Part shown: positions 1 to 9,540 of the stretch, piece by piece
Layout of the letters: each line of letters opens with the position of its first letter
How positions within the stretch are numbered: the first letter of the stretch is position 1
NCBI GenBank assembly: GCA_000751835.1
Contig: CCMQ01000021.1
Coordinates: 20,462-84,461 of the forward strand
Direction of reading: 5' to 3'
DNA length: 64,000 nucleotides
Source: Necropsobacter rosorum
GTDB taxonomy: Bacteria; Pseudomonadota; Gammaproteobacteria; Enterobacterales; Pasteurellaceae
Position numbers and translations under genes: made by a program
Notes under the pieces: model-generated
The model's database searches: none
Told to the model about the DNA's origin: nothing
Seen by the model: only the letters and a program-made list of their open reading frames with translations

Positions 1-867
1 AAGCGTAAGAACGGCATCCTTGAAGCCAGAATGCATACTAACGGCGGTCCTGTCCAGTGGGGGGCGCAGCTTCATCAAGGGTTACATTATTTCTTTGATT
101 GGGCCGGCCGTGATCCGGATAACGAAGTAATTATTCTTGGCGGTATAGGCCCGGACACCTTTAAAGGTATCGGACGGGTAAACCAGGCCGGAGAATGGCA
201 GCCTGCAACGGAATTTGCCTCCGATCCTGATGTGGCCTGGCGTATGTATAACTATCAATTTTACGACGGAACCAACGACATCGAAGGACAAATCTTTGAT
301 CTTGAAGTGCCGACTATCGGTGTTTGGGCCGGCGCAACATTTCATTCCGATTTAGTTTTGTTTAGTGATATCACTTTAGCAACGGAAGACGCCTGGACAA
401 CCGAAATGCACTTCAGAACCAATATGGTTCCCGGAGACGGTGTTCAAATCGCATGGCGAGAACTCATGGGACGGAAACGTTTTGCGTATGCAGAATTAAC
501 CGGTGAAATTATTACCGCTCGAAAAGCACTGGCACTCGGCATGATAAATGAAATTTGTGAGGATACCGAAGCGGCATATAAACGGGCATGGGAAATTGCC
601 GAATTGATCATGCATACCGGTACCCGCGTTACCCGCCGCATTACCACTCAAATCCTCCGTCAGCCTTGGAAAGAAGATATTGCAAAAGAGTTGCGTACTT
701 CCTTTGCGACAGAAATGTTCGTTACTGCAACCGAACATTCTCCGCATGAAGCCGACTACTGGGATCGGGCAAAAGAAGAAGCCTCATTAGTCCGAGCTGC
801 TGAGAAAAAAGGTAAAGTCATCCGGCCACGAATCGACGGCGGTCAGGAAGAGGATGAAATCAAATAA
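1..867 (+). CDS. Crotonase-fold hydrolase resembling 6-oxocamphor hydrolase (5' end missing)
   Basis: The reading frame is open to the left edge, so the N-terminus is missing. About 288 codons are visible. The protein belongs to the enoyl-CoA hydratase/isomerase (crotonase) superfamily. Within that it looks most like 6-oxocamphor hydrolase, a beta-diketone C-C hydrolase that needs no CoA: there is a GGPVQW...LHQGL segment near the visible start and an MHF...VPGDG block near residues 140-150. The His and Asp of that block, and the earlier His, match the residues I recall as catalytic in that enzyme. The C-terminus (KGKVIRPRIDGGQEEDEIK) is charged and probably flexible. It precedes an MFS carrier, an SDR and a thiolase on the same strand, so a role in breaking a cyclic diketone or similar acid is inferred. 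An ordinary enoyl-CoA hydratase remains possible. Confidence 0.72.
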   Translation, partial: KRKNGILEARMHTNGGPVQWGAQLHQGLHYFFDWAGRDPDNEVIILGGIGPDTFKGIGRVNQAGEWQPATEFASDPDVAWRMYNYQFYDGTNDIEGQIFDLEVPTIGVWAGATFHSDLVLFSDITLATEDAWTTEMHFRTNMVPGDGVQIAWRELMGRKRFAYAELTGEIITARKALALGMINEICEDTEAAYKRAWEIAELIMHTGTRVTRRITTQILRQPWKEDIAKELRTSFATEMFVTATEHSPHEADYWDRAKEEASLVRAAEKKGKVIRPRIDGGQEEDEIK

Positions 868-886
868 TTGTCATTAAATGCTATTC

Positions 887-930
887 AAAGGGAGTTCTGT
901 CATTAAGTTTAACGATAGCCTCCCTTTTTT
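887..930 (+). terminator. Hairpin with T-run after the crotonase gene
   Basis: AAAGGGAG (887-894) pairs with CTCCCTTT (920-927), followed by more T residues. The loop is long (about 25 bases). It lies between the crotonase gene and the MFS gene, so it may be a terminator or a partial one that lowers downstream expression. Confidence 0.5.
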
Positions 931-983
931 ATAACCGATTTCCATCACATTGTACTTTTTAAGTCTCATTGGAGGAACTGAAG

Positions 984-2246
984 ATGAGTCATACCGAAAA
1001 ACAACTTAATTTCGGAAAACATGGCTGGACAGTCATTATTGTGCAAGCCTGTATGTTTTGGGTCGGTGCGGGTGTCACGACTCATGGTTTAAATTTAATC
1101 GTTCCCGGTCTGTCTGAATTTTATGGTTTGGATCGCAATGAATTATTGTTTTTAGTCACCCCTGCGTCTTGGGCGGCGATCCCGGCGGCCCCCATCTGTG
1201 CCTGGCTATGCACCAAAAAAGGAAGTAAATTCACGACATTGCTTTGTCTGGTTATCTGTGCAATTTGTTTCGGTTTACTCGGTTATGCCAGTACACTTAC
1301 CACTTTTACCCTCTTATTTGCCGGCGTCAGTTTTTTCGGAACCGGTTATGCCTACATAGCCGGAACATCTTTAGTGGCCAACTGGTTTGTACGGAAACAA
1401 AGCCTGGCCCTGGGTTTTTGCACATTCGGGCAAACAACATCAAGTGCGTTTTTCGTTCCGGTATTATCACTTTCATTTGCGTTATTTAACTTTAATCACG
1501 GTTTTTGGACGATATCCGCCATTATGCTGATTCTCTTTGTGATTGTGTTAACCTCAATAACGAACCGCCCGGAAGATATCGGACTATATCCCGACAATGA
1601 ACCTTTAGATCAACAAATCACCTCTGCCGAAGAAGAAATACGTCTGTCCGAAAGCCTAACCACCAAAAAATTATTAAGTATGAAAGATGTTTGGTATATG
1701 GGGATCGCAACCGGGGCGGTTTACATTATGCTCGTCGGTATCGTCAGTCAAATCGTGCCTCGTCTTATCGAACTTGGATTCGATCTTAATACAGCGATTT
1801 TTTATATGAGTGCCTCAGCCTTAATCGGAACAATAGGAGCCTACGCCTGGGGTTGGCTAAATCACCGTATAGGCATTAAACCTGCATTTCTTATCTACAA
1901 TCTATGGTGGATGATTGCTATTTTTCTCAATATCTTTTCATCTGAAATCGCATTATTCATCTCATTGGGGATGATTGGGCTGGCCTTACCCGGCGCAACC
2001 AATTACAGCACCGCATTTATCGCAACAAAATTCCCACGCTCTTCCTATGTCAAAGCCTTAGGTATCATTCATCCGATTCAATCCATTATTCGTTGCTGCG
2101 CTTTTTCTGTTCTCGCTTTCGGGCTTGCCTATCTCGGAGGATTCAGAGGCGCCTATATGCTGCTTATCGGCATCGGTTTCATTTCATTTCTTTTAATCTG
2201 GGCCACTAATCTGACCCCTGTTCAAAATAATCAAAACCAGAATTAA
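984..2246 (+). CDS. MFS transporter
   Basis: A 420-residue membrane protein with about 12 hydrophobic segments and the hydrophilic central loop (about residues 195-225, rich in E and T/S) that separates the two halves of major facilitator carriers. The start at 984 was chosen because GGAGG (971-975) sits at good spacing; an upstream in-frame TTG at 969 lies on the Shine-Dalgarno sequence itself. The stop at 2246 overlaps the AAGGAG of the next gene, so it is translated in series with the SDR. The substrate cannot be read from the sequence. Context suggests import of the compound handled by the flanking hydrolase, dehydrogenase and thiolase, probably a carboxylic acid. Confidence 0.85.
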   Translation: MSHTEKQLNFGKHGWTVIIVQACMFWVGAGVTTHGLNLIVPGLSEFYGLDRNELLFLVTPASWAAIPAAPICAWLCTKKGSKFTTLLCLVICAICFGLLGYASTLTTFTLLFAGVSFFGTGYAYIAGTSLVANWFVRKQSLALGFCTFGQTTSSAFFVPVLSLSFALFNFNHGFWTISAIMLILFVIVLTSITNRPEDIGLYPDNEPLDQQITSAEEEIRLSESLTTKKLLSMKDVWYMGIATGAVYIMLVGIVSQIVPRLIELGFDLNTAIFYMSASALIGTIGAYAWGWLNHRIGIKPAFLIYNLWWMIAIFLNIFSSEIALFISLGMIGLALPGATNYSTAFIATKFPRSSYVKALGIIHPIQSIIRCCAFSVLAFGLAYLGGFRGAYMLLIGIGFISFLLIWATNLTPVQNNQNQN

Positions 2247-2256
2247 GGAGTTTACT

Positions 2257-3003
2257 ATGAAATTACAAAATAAAGTTGCCATCGTAACCGGAGCCAGTTC
2301 AGGTATAGGGGCTACCACAGCAGAATTATTCGCAGCGCAGGGTGCATCCGTCGTTATGGTTGCCCGTCGTCAAAATAAATTAACTCAGATAGCGGAAAAA
2401 ATCCGCAAGACCGGCGGCAATGTCAAGGTCATTCCGGCAGATGTCAGCCGCGAAGATGAATGCCAACGGGTCGTATCCGAAACATTCGACGCATTCGGTC
2501 ACTTAGATATCTTAGTGAATAATGCAGGTATTGCCGATAAACATATGCCAATTACAAAATGTTCTACCGAGTGGTGGAATGAAGTGATCCTGGTTGATCA
2601 AACCTCCGTATTTTATCTTACCAAAGCGGCACTGATGAAAATGACGAACGGTTCAATTGTGAATATTTCCTCTATTGGCGGTGTATTCGGTTCCGCCGGT
2701 ATTGCGTATTCCGCCGCTAAAAGTGCGGTTATCGGAATGACGAAAAATATCGCCATGCAATATGCCGGCAAAGGAATACGCTGCAATGCCGTATGTCCCG
2801 GACCGACGCCGACTGAATTAAATACACCGGAAAAGTTGGCTACCTTTGATGAATTCGCCGCACAATGCGCCAAACATATGAATATGGGATTGCCGCACAC
2901 AACAACAGAACAACAGGCTCAAGCGATATTATTTTTTGCTTCCGATGAATCCTCAGGCATAACCGGACAAATTCTGGTTGTGGATAACGGTATTACATTA
3001 TAG
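2257..3003 (+). CDS. Short-chain dehydrogenase/reductase (FabG-like)
   Basis: A 248-residue classical SDR, the usual length. The NAD(P) motif TGASSGIG lies near residues 11-18, NNAG near residue 88, and the catalytic Ser (NISSIGG) and YSAAK tetrad follow. An Arg pair after the second beta strand (VARRQNK) would favour NADP(H), although SDRs vary. It most resembles generic 3-oxoacyl reductases; in this cluster it probably interconverts a hydroxyl and a keto group on the way to a substrate for the adjacent thiolase. The codons of the active-site Lys and the next three residues form a DNA uptake signal (2721-2729). The gene starts 10 bases after the MFS stop and ends 11 bases before the thiolase start. 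Confidence 0.85.
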   Translation: MKLQNKVAIVTGASSGIGATTAELFAAQGASVVMVARRQNKLTQIAEKIRKTGGNVKVIPADVSREDECQRVVSETFDAFGHLDILVNNAGIADKHMPITKCSTEWWNEVILVDQTSVFYLTKAALMKMTNGSIVNISSIGGVFGSAGIAYSAAKSAVIGMTKNIAMQYAGKGIRCNAVCPGPTPTELNTPEKLATFDEFAAQCAKHMNMGLPHTTTEQQAQAILFFASDESSGITGQILVVDNGITL

Positions 3004-3014
3004 GGGATGTTAAT

Positions 3015-4196
3015 ATGAAAGAAGTTGTTATTGTTTCCGCGACAAGAACACCGATCGGGAGTTTCGGCGGCTGCTTTAAAGAGATGAGTGCGGTAGATTT
3101 AGGCAAATGTGCCGTTATTGAAGCCATTAAAAGAGCGGGACTATCCCCTACTGACATAGACGAAGTCATTTTAGGTAATACCCTGTCTGCCGGGCTTGGG
3201 CAAAATATAGCAAGACAAATCGCTATCTCAGCAGGAATCCCCGAACAAACTCCGGCCTTTACGGTTAATAAAGTATGTGGTTCAGGGCTGAAATCCGTCG
3301 TACTGGGCGCGCAGGCAATTTGCTGTGATGATGCAGATATCGTCGTTGTCGGCGGAAGCGAAAGTATGAGTAATGCCGCTTATGCGCTCCCACATATTCG
3401 TTGGGGAACCAAAATGGGCGACAGTAAACTGATTGATACAATGATAAAAGACGGGTTAACCGACGCTTTTTCACATGTCCATATGGGAATAACAGCGGAA
3501 AATCTGGCCGAGCAGTTTGGTTTCAGTCGCCAAGAATTGGACGAATTTGCGCTGCAAAGCCAGCAGCGTGCAGAAAAAGCCCAGAAAGCAGGCCGCTTCA
3601 ATGATGAAATCATCCCCGTAGAAGTCAAAACCAAAAAATCAACGATGCTGATCTCCGCAGATGAACATATCAGACAGGGTTCAACTCTCGAAGGACTGGC
3701 TAAGCTTGCCCCGGCGTTTAAAAAAGACGGTGTAGTTACGGCGGGTAATTCATCGGGTCTCAACGACGGTGCGGCTGCACTAGTATTAATGAGCAAAGAG
3801 AAAGCTGCGCAATTAAAACTCACACCGCTGGCAACGATCAAATCTTGGGCCTGCGCCGGTGTAAATCCCCAAATAATGGGTTATGGCCCGGTGCCTGCAA
3901 CACAAAAAGCATTGAAAAAAATTCACTTATCTATTGCGGATCTGGATTTAATCGAAGCAAACGAAGCCTTTGCCGCACAAGCGTTAACCGTAATAAAAGA
4001 GTTAGGTTTAGATCCGAATAAAACGAATATAAATGGCGGCGCAATTGCACTAGGTCATCCTATCGGCGCATCCGGAGCAAGAATTCTGGTCAGCCTACTT
4101 TATGAAATGAAAAGAAAAAACGCCCGATACGGTTTGGCGACACTCTGTGTCGGCGGCGGTCAGGGCGTTTCGCTTATTGTGGCGAAAAACAGCTGA
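3015..4196 (+). CDS. Acetyl-CoA acetyltransferase (thiolase)
   Basis: A 393-residue thiolase, typical length for the AtoB/PhaA type. The acyl-accepting Cys lies in NKVCGSGLK (about residue 88). The C-terminal signatures are [17 protein letters not shown] and CVGGGQG with the second catalytic Cys. It either cleaves a 3-oxoacyl-CoA with CoA or condenses two acetyl-CoA. As the last gene of a cluster with a C-C hydrolase and an SDR, thiolytic release of acetyl-CoA is the likely direction, but that is inference. No CoA ligase or CoA transferase is visible; one would be needed to feed it and may lie beyond the left edge. Its stop is 33 bases from the convergent bamD stop. Confidence 0.88.
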   Translation: MKEVVIVSATRTPIGSFGGCFKEMSAVDLGKCAVIEAIKRAGLSPTDIDEVILGNTLSAGLGQNIARQIAISAGIPEQTPAFTVNKVCGSGLKSVVLGAQAICCDDADIVVVGGSESMSNAAYALPHIRWGTKMGDSKLIDTMIKDGLTDAFSHVHMGITAENLAEQFGFSRQELDEFALQSQQRAEKAQKAGRFNDEIIPVEVKTKKSTMLISADEHIRQGSTLEGLAKLAPAFKKDGVVTAGNSSGLNDGAAALVLMSKEKAAQLKLTPLATIKSWACAGVNPQIMGYGPVPATQKALKKIHLSIADLDLIEANEAFAAQALTVIKELGLDPNKTNINGGAIALGHPIGASGARILVSLLYEMKRKNARYGLATLCVGGGQGVSLIVAKNS

Positions 4197-4229
4197 TATT
4201 TGTGCATTTATTACGCTGTTGCCTTTATC

Positions 4230-5021
4230 CTATTGTGCCTGTGGAACGGTCAATTCCGGTTCTGCAGGTTTTTCAACGTCAGCGAATTGTTTGCCTTGGT
4301 TGGCCTGAATGAGGGTTTCGGTCTGATTGGCCAGTTGGGTCAGGTGCATGTTTTCATAAGCCGCTTTCATTAACGGTAACGCATCGTGTGTGGCCTGAGT
4401 GTCAGGGTATTGCTGCAGCATGCCGACCACACGGTTGGCAACGGCGACGTGCGCATTGCGTTTGGCGTAGAATTTGGCGATCGCCAGTTCATGACGGGCG
4501 AGGCTAGCTTTGATGTAGGCCATGCGTGCAACGGCGTCCGGCGCATAGGCGCTGTTCGGATAATGCTGAACTAAGGCTTGAAAATTGGCAAATGCCGCTT
4601 TGATTGAGGTACTTTCGCGGGTGGCGCGATCGACACCGAAGAAATCCTGGAAGAAATTCTCCCCTGAGGCGAAATTGGTTAAGCCCGCCATATACAGAAC
4701 ATAATCAAGATGCTGACTATTCGGATATTGCTGAATGAAACGATCCGCCGCCACCAGCGCTTTGGTGTAATCCTGCGATTTATAATACGCGTAAATCAGA
4801 TTAAGCTGGGTCTGTTCGCCGTAACCCATGCCCGGATAACGGTTTTTTACCGCTTCCAGATAGCGGATTGCCTGAGAATAATTGCCGTCTTGTAAATAGG
4901 TCTGGCTTTTCGCGTAAAGCTCCTGTTCGGTGCCGTCCTCCACCTCTTTTTTTGACCCGGAACAGGCGGCGACAGCCAGTGCGGTTAATGCGACGAGAGT
5001 GAAATTTTTTAATTTACGCAT
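4230..5021 (-). CDS. bamD: Outer membrane protein assembly factor BamD
   Basis: An outer-membrane lipoprotein of the BAM complex, essential for folding beta-barrel proteins. The N-terminus is a lipoprotein signal with lipobox LAVAAC (Cys20). The mature part is made of TPR-like helices (for example AIRYLEAVKNRYP and ALVAADRFIQQYPNSQH). Length is 263 residues, close to E. coli BamD. The start at 5021 was taken because AGGA precedes it and the signal peptide begins there. It is divergent from rluD, the arrangement also found in E. coli. Confidence 0.95.
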   Translation of the reverse strand: MRKLKNFTLVALTALAVAACSGSKKEVEDGTEQELYAKSQTYLQDGNYSQAIRYLEAVKNRYPGMGYGEQTQLNLIYAYYKSQDYTKALVAADRFIQQYPNSQHLDYVLYMAGLTNFASGENFFQDFFGVDRATRESTSIKAAFANFQALVQHYPNSAYAPDAVARMAYIKASLARHELAIAKFYAKRNAHVAVANRVVGMLQQYPDTQATHDALPLMKAAYENMHLTQLANQTETLIQANQGKQFADVEKPAEPELTVPQAQ

Positions 5022-5125
5022 AGTAATCCTTTTTTTACGAGCAATAATAAATGAGTTACAATAATCCGGTATTTTATAGAACATCGCTGAATAAGCAAAC
5101 TATTAACTGACGGATTTTTTTATTT

Positions 5126-6100
5126 ATGGCACAAATCACGTTGTCGGCCGAAGTTCAGCCGCAGCAAATGGGACAACGCTTAGACCAGACATTGGCGGAA
5201 ATGTTCCCGGATTATTCGCGTTCACGGTTAAAAGCGCGGATTGAAAATAATGCGGTTTTGGTGAACGGTGAAATCATCAATGTGCCGCGCAGCAAAGTCT
5301 ATGGCGGAGAGCAAATTGAGGTGCGGATTGAGGCGGACGATGACACCCGCTTTGAAGCGGAGAATCTGCCGCTGAATATCGTTTATGAAGACGAACATAT
5401 TTTAGTGCTCAACAAACCGAAAGCATTGGTGGTGCACCCCGGCGCGGGAAACCCGAAAGGCACCGTTTTAAACGCGCTGCTGTATCATTATCCGTCGATT
5501 GCCGAAGTGCCGCGCGCCGGCATTGTCCACCGTCTGGATAAAGACACCACGGGCTTGATGGTGGTGGCAAAAACCATTCCGGCGCAGACCAAACTGGTGC
5601 GCGATTTGCAAAAACGGAAAATCACCCGCGAATACGAAGCGGTCGCATACGGCATAATGACCCAAGGCGGCAGCGTGGATGAGCCGATGGCGCGGCATCC
5701 GACCAAACGCACGCAAATGGCGGTGCATCCGCTCGGCAAGCCCGCCGTTACGCATTACCGGATTATGGAACGCTTCCGCAATTATACCCGCCTGCGGCTG
5801 CGTCTGGAGACCGGGCGAACCCATCAGATCCGCGTGCATATGGCGCATATTGCGCATCCGTTGCTGGGCGATCAAACTTACGGCGGGCGTCCCCGTCCGC
5901 CGAAAAATGCCAGCGACGCGTTTTTAAGCGTACTGCGCGACTTTAAACGTCAGGCGCTGCATGCCGTGATGCTGCGCCTGAACCATCCCGTCAGCGGTGA
6001 ATTAATGGAATGGCATGCGCCGCTGCCGGATGATTTCGTACAGCTGATCGAGGCGTTGAAAGCGGATTATCTGGCGCATAAAGATGAACTGGATTATTGA
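5126..6100 (+). CDS. rluD: 23S rRNA pseudouridine synthase D
   Basis: Converts uridines 1911, 1915 and 1917 of helix 69 in 23S rRNA to pseudouridine (E. coli numbering). An S4 RNA-binding domain occupies about residues 16-80. The catalytic Asp is in HRLDKDTTG (Asp138), and the GRTHQIRVH motif follows. The length of 324 residues is normal. It sits directly upstream of pgeF with no spacer, so the two are probably co-transcribed. Confidence 0.96.
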   Translation: MAQITLSAEVQPQQMGQRLDQTLAEMFPDYSRSRLKARIENNAVLVNGEIINVPRSKVYGGEQIEVRIEADDDTRFEAENLPLNIVYEDEHILVLNKPKALVVHPGAGNPKGTVLNALLYHYPSIAEVPRAGIVHRLDKDTTGLMVVAKTIPAQTKLVRDLQKRKITREYEAVAYGIMTQGGSVDEPMARHPTKRTQMAVHPLGKPAVTHYRIMERFRNYTRLRLRLETGRTHQIRVHMAHIAHPLLGDQTYGGRPRPPKNASDAFLSVLRDFKRQALHAVMLRLNHPVSGELMEWHAPLPDDFVQLIEALKADYLAHKDELDY

Positions 6101-6101
6101 T

Positions 6102-6842
6102 ATGGATGCCATTCAACCGCACTGGCCGGCGCCGGCCAATATTCGGGCGTTCACTACCGTACGGCGCGGCGGTGTCAGCCAAGCGCCCTATCACAGTTTT
6201 AATCTGGGCGCTCATGTGGGGGATGAGGAAAGTGCGGTCAAAATTAACCGCACTTTGCTGACCGAACGGTTCGGTCTGCCGCAAGCGCCCGTTTTTCTCA
6301 ATCAGGTTCACGGTACGAATGTGATTAGCTTGCCTTATAGGGGCGATATGCCGCCCGCGGACGCCGCCTACAGCGCGCAGCCGAATCAGGTTTGTGTAGT
6401 GATGACCGCCGACTGCCTGCCGGTGCTGTTGTGTGATCGACAAGGCACCCAGGTTGCCGCGGCTCATGCCGGCTGGCGGGGCTTGTGCGACGGCGTACTG
6501 GAACAAACCGTAAAGCATTTTCAATGTCCGCGCGAAGATATTATCGCTTGGCTGGGGCCGGCTATCGGGCCGGCGTGTTTTCAGGTCGGCAAGGATGTGG
6601 CGGAGCGGTTTATGGCGCACGATGCCGAGGCGGAAACTGCGTTTATGCCGGATCCCGATGCGGCGGGAAAATACTTGTGTGATTTGTACTGTCTGGCCGC
6701 TCAGCGCCTGAAGCATGTCGGCGTGCGGCACATTAGCGGCGGCGAACATTGTACTTACCGGCAGGCAACGGATTTCTTTTCTTTCCGCCGCGATAAGCAA
6801 ACGGGGCGCATGGCGTCGTTGATTTGGTTTACGGAAACATAA
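6102..6842 (+). CDS. pgeF: Peptidoglycan editing factor PgeF (YfiH, laccase-domain family)
   Basis: Family of YfiH/LACC1, formerly called polyphenol oxidase. In E. coli it removes wrongly incorporated serine-containing muropeptide precursors; related proteins have purine nucleoside phosphorylase/adenosine deaminase activity. The metal-site motifs VMTADCLPVLL and AAHAGWRGL (about residues 100-130) and CTYRQ...FSFRRD near the C-terminus are present. The start at 6102, one base after the rluD stop, gives an N-terminus like E. coli YfiH. An ATG at 6084 overlapping rluD is the alternative. An inverted pair of uptake signals lies inside the gene (6229-6256). Confidence 0.9.
   Translation: MDAIQPHWPAPANIRAFTTVRRGGVSQAPYHSFNLGAHVGDEESAVKINRTLLTERFGLPQAPVFLNQVHGTNVISLPYRGDMPPADAAYSAQPNQVCVVMTADCLPVLLCDRQGTQVAAAHAGWRGLCDGVLEQTVKHFQCPREDIIAWLGPAIGPACFQVGKDVAERFMAHDAEAETAFMPDPDAAGKYLCDLYCLAAQRLKHVGVRHISGGEHCTYRQATDFFSFRRDKQTGRMASLIWFTET
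6229..6256. repeat. Inverted pair of DNA uptake signals within pgeF
   Basis: AAAGTGCGGT at 6229-6238 faces ACCGCACTTT at 6247-6256 with an 8-base spacer. This is the head-to-head arrangement usually found at terminators, but here it is read through as ESAVKINRTLL in the middle of the coding region. It forms a potential hairpin without a terminal T-run. Confidence 0.85.
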
Positions 6843-6863
6843 CATTGCCGCCGTAAAGTGCGG

Positions 6864-7463
6864 TTATTTTTTTCGTAATTTATGCCACATTTTATCTTCC
6901 TGTCCGCGCCATAAACGCTGAATATTATCATGATGACGGTAAATCAGCAGACAGCACACCAACGCGACAGGAAAAGTGAATTCCGGCTTAAACCACCATA
7001 CATAAAACGGCACCAGCAAAGCGGTGAGCACGGCGCTGAGGGAAGAATAACCGCTGATTAAAAATACCAGCAGCCAAGTGCCGAGCATAGAACCCGCCAC
7101 CGACCAGCTAATCGGCGCAATGGCGCCGAATGCGGTGGCGACCCCTTTCCCGCCTTTGAATTTGAAAAACAGCGGAAAAATATGCCCTAAACAGGCGCCC
7201 AGCGCGACCATACCCAGTTCGAAATGGCTAAGCCCCAAATAATATCCCAGCCACACCGGCAACATCCCTTTCAGCATATCGAATATCAGCACGCTTAAGG
7301 CGACCCCGCGGCCGCCGATACGCAGCACATTAGTGGCGCCGGGATTATGCGAGCCGGCATCGCGCGGATCAGGCAATCCGAATACACGGCAAAGTAAGAT
7401 TGCACTGGAAATCGAGCCTAATAAATAAGCAAACAGCATATAACAGAGGGCGAAAACGCTCAT
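6864..7463 (-). CDS. plsY: Glycerol-3-phosphate acyltransferase PlsY
   Basis: An inner-membrane acyltransferase that uses acyl-phosphate to make lysophosphatidic acid, the first step of phospholipid synthesis. It has 199 residues with about five membrane segments. The conserved motifs are [12 protein letters not shown] (about residues 36-47), the glycine-rich [11 protein letters not shown], and a later loop. The start at 7463 was chosen from the GGAG upstream and by comparison with family length; an upstream in-frame extension has no family resemblance. It is convergent with pgeF and divergent from folB, as in E. coli where it is next to folB. Confidence 0.94.
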   Translation of the reverse strand: MSVFALCYMLFAYLLGSISSAILLCRVFGLPDPRDAGSHNPGATNVLRIGGRGVALSVLIFDMLKGMLPVWLGYYLGLSHFELGMVALGACLGHIFPLFFKFKGGKGVATAFGAIAPISWSVAGSMLGTWLLVFLISGYSSLSAVLTALLVPFYVWWFKPEFTFPVALVCCLLIYRHHDNIQRLWRGQEDKMWHKLRKK

Positions 7464-7564
7464 CGGCAATCTCCAATGTAGATAAATGAAAAAATTTTGT
7501 TCGTCTATTGTACATAAAGTTGATAGCATAAGCCTAATAGAATTTCACGCAACCGAGGGACAAC

Positions 7565-7930
7565 TTGATCGATCGCATTTTTATTGAAGAATTAAGCGTC
7601 TATGCGCAAATCGGCGTGTATGACTGGGAGCAGCAAATCAAACAACAACTGCTGTTTGATATTGAAATGGCGTGGGACAGCCGGCAGGCGGCGCAAACCG
7701 ACAGCGTGGAGCATTGCTTGAATTATGCCGAGGTGAGCGAATTTATTATTGATTATGTGCAATCACAACCTTTTTTGTTAATCGAACGGGTGGCTTATGA
7801 GGTCGCCGCCCGGCTCAGACAACGCTTCGGCATCTCATGGCTGCGCCTGAAGCTGCGCAAACCGGGCGCCGTCACACAGGCACGCAGTGTCGGCATTATT
7901 ATCGAACAAGGGACGCTTAGCGGGCGTTAA
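7565..7930 (+). CDS. folB: Dihydroneopterin aldolase FolB (TTG start)
   Basis: Cleaves 7,8-dihydroneopterin to 6-hydroxymethyldihydropterin and glycolaldehyde in folate synthesis. It has 121 residues and closely resembles E. coli FolB, with the IGVYDWEQ motif, the conserved ERVAYEVA segment and KLRKPGAV near the end. The start is TTG at 7565, supported by GAGG at 7555-7558 and by the family N-terminus beginning just there. Its stop overlaps the yigB stop on the opposite strand. Confidence 0.93.
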   Translation: MIDRIFIEELSVYAQIGVYDWEQQIKQQLLFDIEMAWDSRQAAQTDSVEHCLNYAEVSEFIIDYVQSQPFLLIERVAYEVAARLRQRFGISWLRLKLRKPGAVTQARSVGIIIEQGTLSGR

Positions 7931-8643
7931 ATGCGCGTTATCGCGCACAATCGGTCTAGCGCCTCAATTTCCACCGTCGGCAAAAGCCGGCATTCGGCAA
8001 ACCGATTCAGGGAATTGCCCGACAGATTAAGCCACACCGCTTGACATCCCGCCTGTAGCGCGCCTTGCACATCAGTCAGCAGACTGTCGCCGACATGCAG
8101 AATCTGCGACGCCGGCAGATGAAAATACGCCGCAGTGCGGCGGAATAAATCCGGATGCGGTTTGGCTCGCCCTTGAACGCCGCCGCGTAAAATCAAATCA
8201 AACTGACTCAGCCCGATACGTTCCGGATCCACATTGCCGTTGGTGATGACCGCCAGTTTATACTGCTGCGCCAAGCGGTTCAGCAGGGCGATATGGTGCG
8301 GCGCAACGCGAATGTTATGCCGCCATTGCAGAAAATGCTGCATGGTTTGTTCGGCAATGCGCTGAATTTCCACCGCACTTTTACCGTGACATGCCAGCAG
8401 CGCCCGCATGGTTTCCAGACGCCAGGCGGTGACATCTTCGCTTAGCCGCGGATGTTGCGCGGCGATGCGGGTTTTCCACTGCAACCAGTCAGCGCCGTCC
8501 AGCTGCGCCAGTCCGCCGAGCGCGCGCAGGCTGTCGATACAACGCTGTTCGGCCACACGAATGACCGCCGAATTGTCATACAGCGTATCGTCCAAATCAA
8601 AGCTAATCACCTTAAAAGGCTGTAAAGTGCGGTAGAATTTCAT
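7927..8643 (-). CDS. yigB: HAD-family hydrolase YigB (FMN phosphatase-like)
   Basis: A 238-residue HAD phosphatase, the same length as E. coli YigB, which dephosphorylates FMN to riboflavin in vitro. The nucleophile motif is FDLDDTLYD (about residues 15-23), with a helical C1 cap, motif II VITNGN, the motif III lysine (GRAKPHPD) and motif IV HVGDSLLTDVQGA. It is the last gene of the dapF-DUF484-xerC-yigB operon, whose order matches E. coli. Confidence 0.9.
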   Translation of the reverse strand: MKFYRTLQPFKVISFDLDDTLYDNSAVIRVAEQRCIDSLRALGGLAQLDGADWLQWKTRIAAQHPRLSEDVTAWRLETMRALLACHGKSAVEIQRIAEQTMQHFLQWRHNIRVAPHHIALLNRLAQQYKLAVITNGNVDPERIGLSQFDLILRGGVQGRAKPHPDLFRRTAAYFHLPASQILHVGDSLLTDVQGALQAGCQAVWLNLSGNSLNRFAECRLLPTVEIEALDRLCAITRI

Positions 8644-8652
8644 GCGGTTTTC

Positions 8653-9540
8653 CTATTTTTTGCGTTTGGCGCGCGGATGGGCGGCATCATAAACCTGAGC
8701 CAGATGCTGAAAATCCAAATGGGTGTAAATTTGCGTGGTAGACAGATTGCTGTGCCCCAGCAATTCCTGTACCGCGCGCAGATCCGAGCTGTTTTCCAGC
8801 ATATGGGTGGCGAAGGAGTGGCGCAGTTTATGCGGGTTTAAATGACTGTTCAGCCCTTGCCGGATGCCCCAGATTTCCATGCGTTTCTGAATGGCGCGGT
8901 GCGAGATGCGGTTGCCGAGTGCGCTGACAAACAGGGCGTCATCTTTCGGATTAAATAACAACCGCACTTTCAGCCATTGCTGAATGGCGTGCAGGGCATA
9001 GCGCCCGAAGGGTAAGATCCGTTCTTTATTGCCTTTCCCGATCACCCGCACTTCTCGTACGCGGGTATGAATACTGTTCAGATTCAGTCCCTGTAATTCC
9101 GATAAACGCAAACCGGCGCTGTACATCAGCTCGATCATGGCTTTATCGCGCAGATCAATGGGGTCTTTGCTGTCATTGGCAAGCAGCCGCTGCACCTGCT
9201 CCGCATCAATGTTTTTGGGTAAATGTTTGGCCTGCTTCGGTGCCGAAACACCGACGGCGGGATTAACTTGCAACTCCCCTTGGCTGACCAGATAGCCGAG
9301 AAAGCGGCGCAGTGCGGATAAGCGCAGGGCGAGGCTTTTTTCGTGCAGCCCGTCTTTGCGGCTTTGCGCCAGAATAAACCGCACCACGCTTGGCGTCACC
9401 TGTCGCCAGCTGTCAATACCGTTTTGCCGCAACAATTCGACGATGCGCGTCAGCTGGCGCTGGTAATTACTCAGCGTATGCGGGCTGAGCTGACGCTCAA
9501 TGCGCAGATAATTCCAATAGCTTTGCAGCAGCGCCTGCAT
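8653..9540 (-). CDS. xerC: Site-specific tyrosine recombinase XerC
   Basis: Acts with XerD at dif to resolve chromosome dimers. The N-terminal SAM-like core-binding domain (about residues 1-90) precedes the catalytic domain. The active-site set is visible: Arg in AGLRLSELQ, Lys in GKGNKER, HKLRH, His in LLGHSN and the Tyr nucleophile in TTQIYTH. Length is 295 residues. The ATG overlaps the stop of the upstream DUF484 gene, so the two are translationally coupled. Confidence 0.96.
   Translation of the reverse strand: MQALLQSYWNYLRIERQLSPHTLSNYQRQLTRIVELLRQNGIDSWRQVTPSVVRFILAQSRKDGLHEKSLALRLSALRRFLGYLVSQGELQVNPAVGVSAPKQAKHLPKNIDAEQVQRLLANDSKDPIDLRDKAMIELMYSAGLRLSELQGLNLNSIHTRVREVRVIGKGNKERILPFGRYALHAIQQWLKVRLLFNPKDDALFVSALGNRISHRAIQKRMEIWGIRQGLNSHLNPHKLRHSFATHMLENSSDLRAVQELLGHSNLSTTQIYTHLDFQHLAQVYDAAHPRAKRKK

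Noticed and set aside
969..983. Longer start (TTG at 969) for the MFS carrier
   Set aside because: It lies on the GGAGG that serves the ATG at 984; the added residues match nothing.
8653..9540. Tyrosine recombinase as phage or integron integrase
   Set aside because: Length, motifs and place next to the DUF484 gene and dapF are those of XerC.
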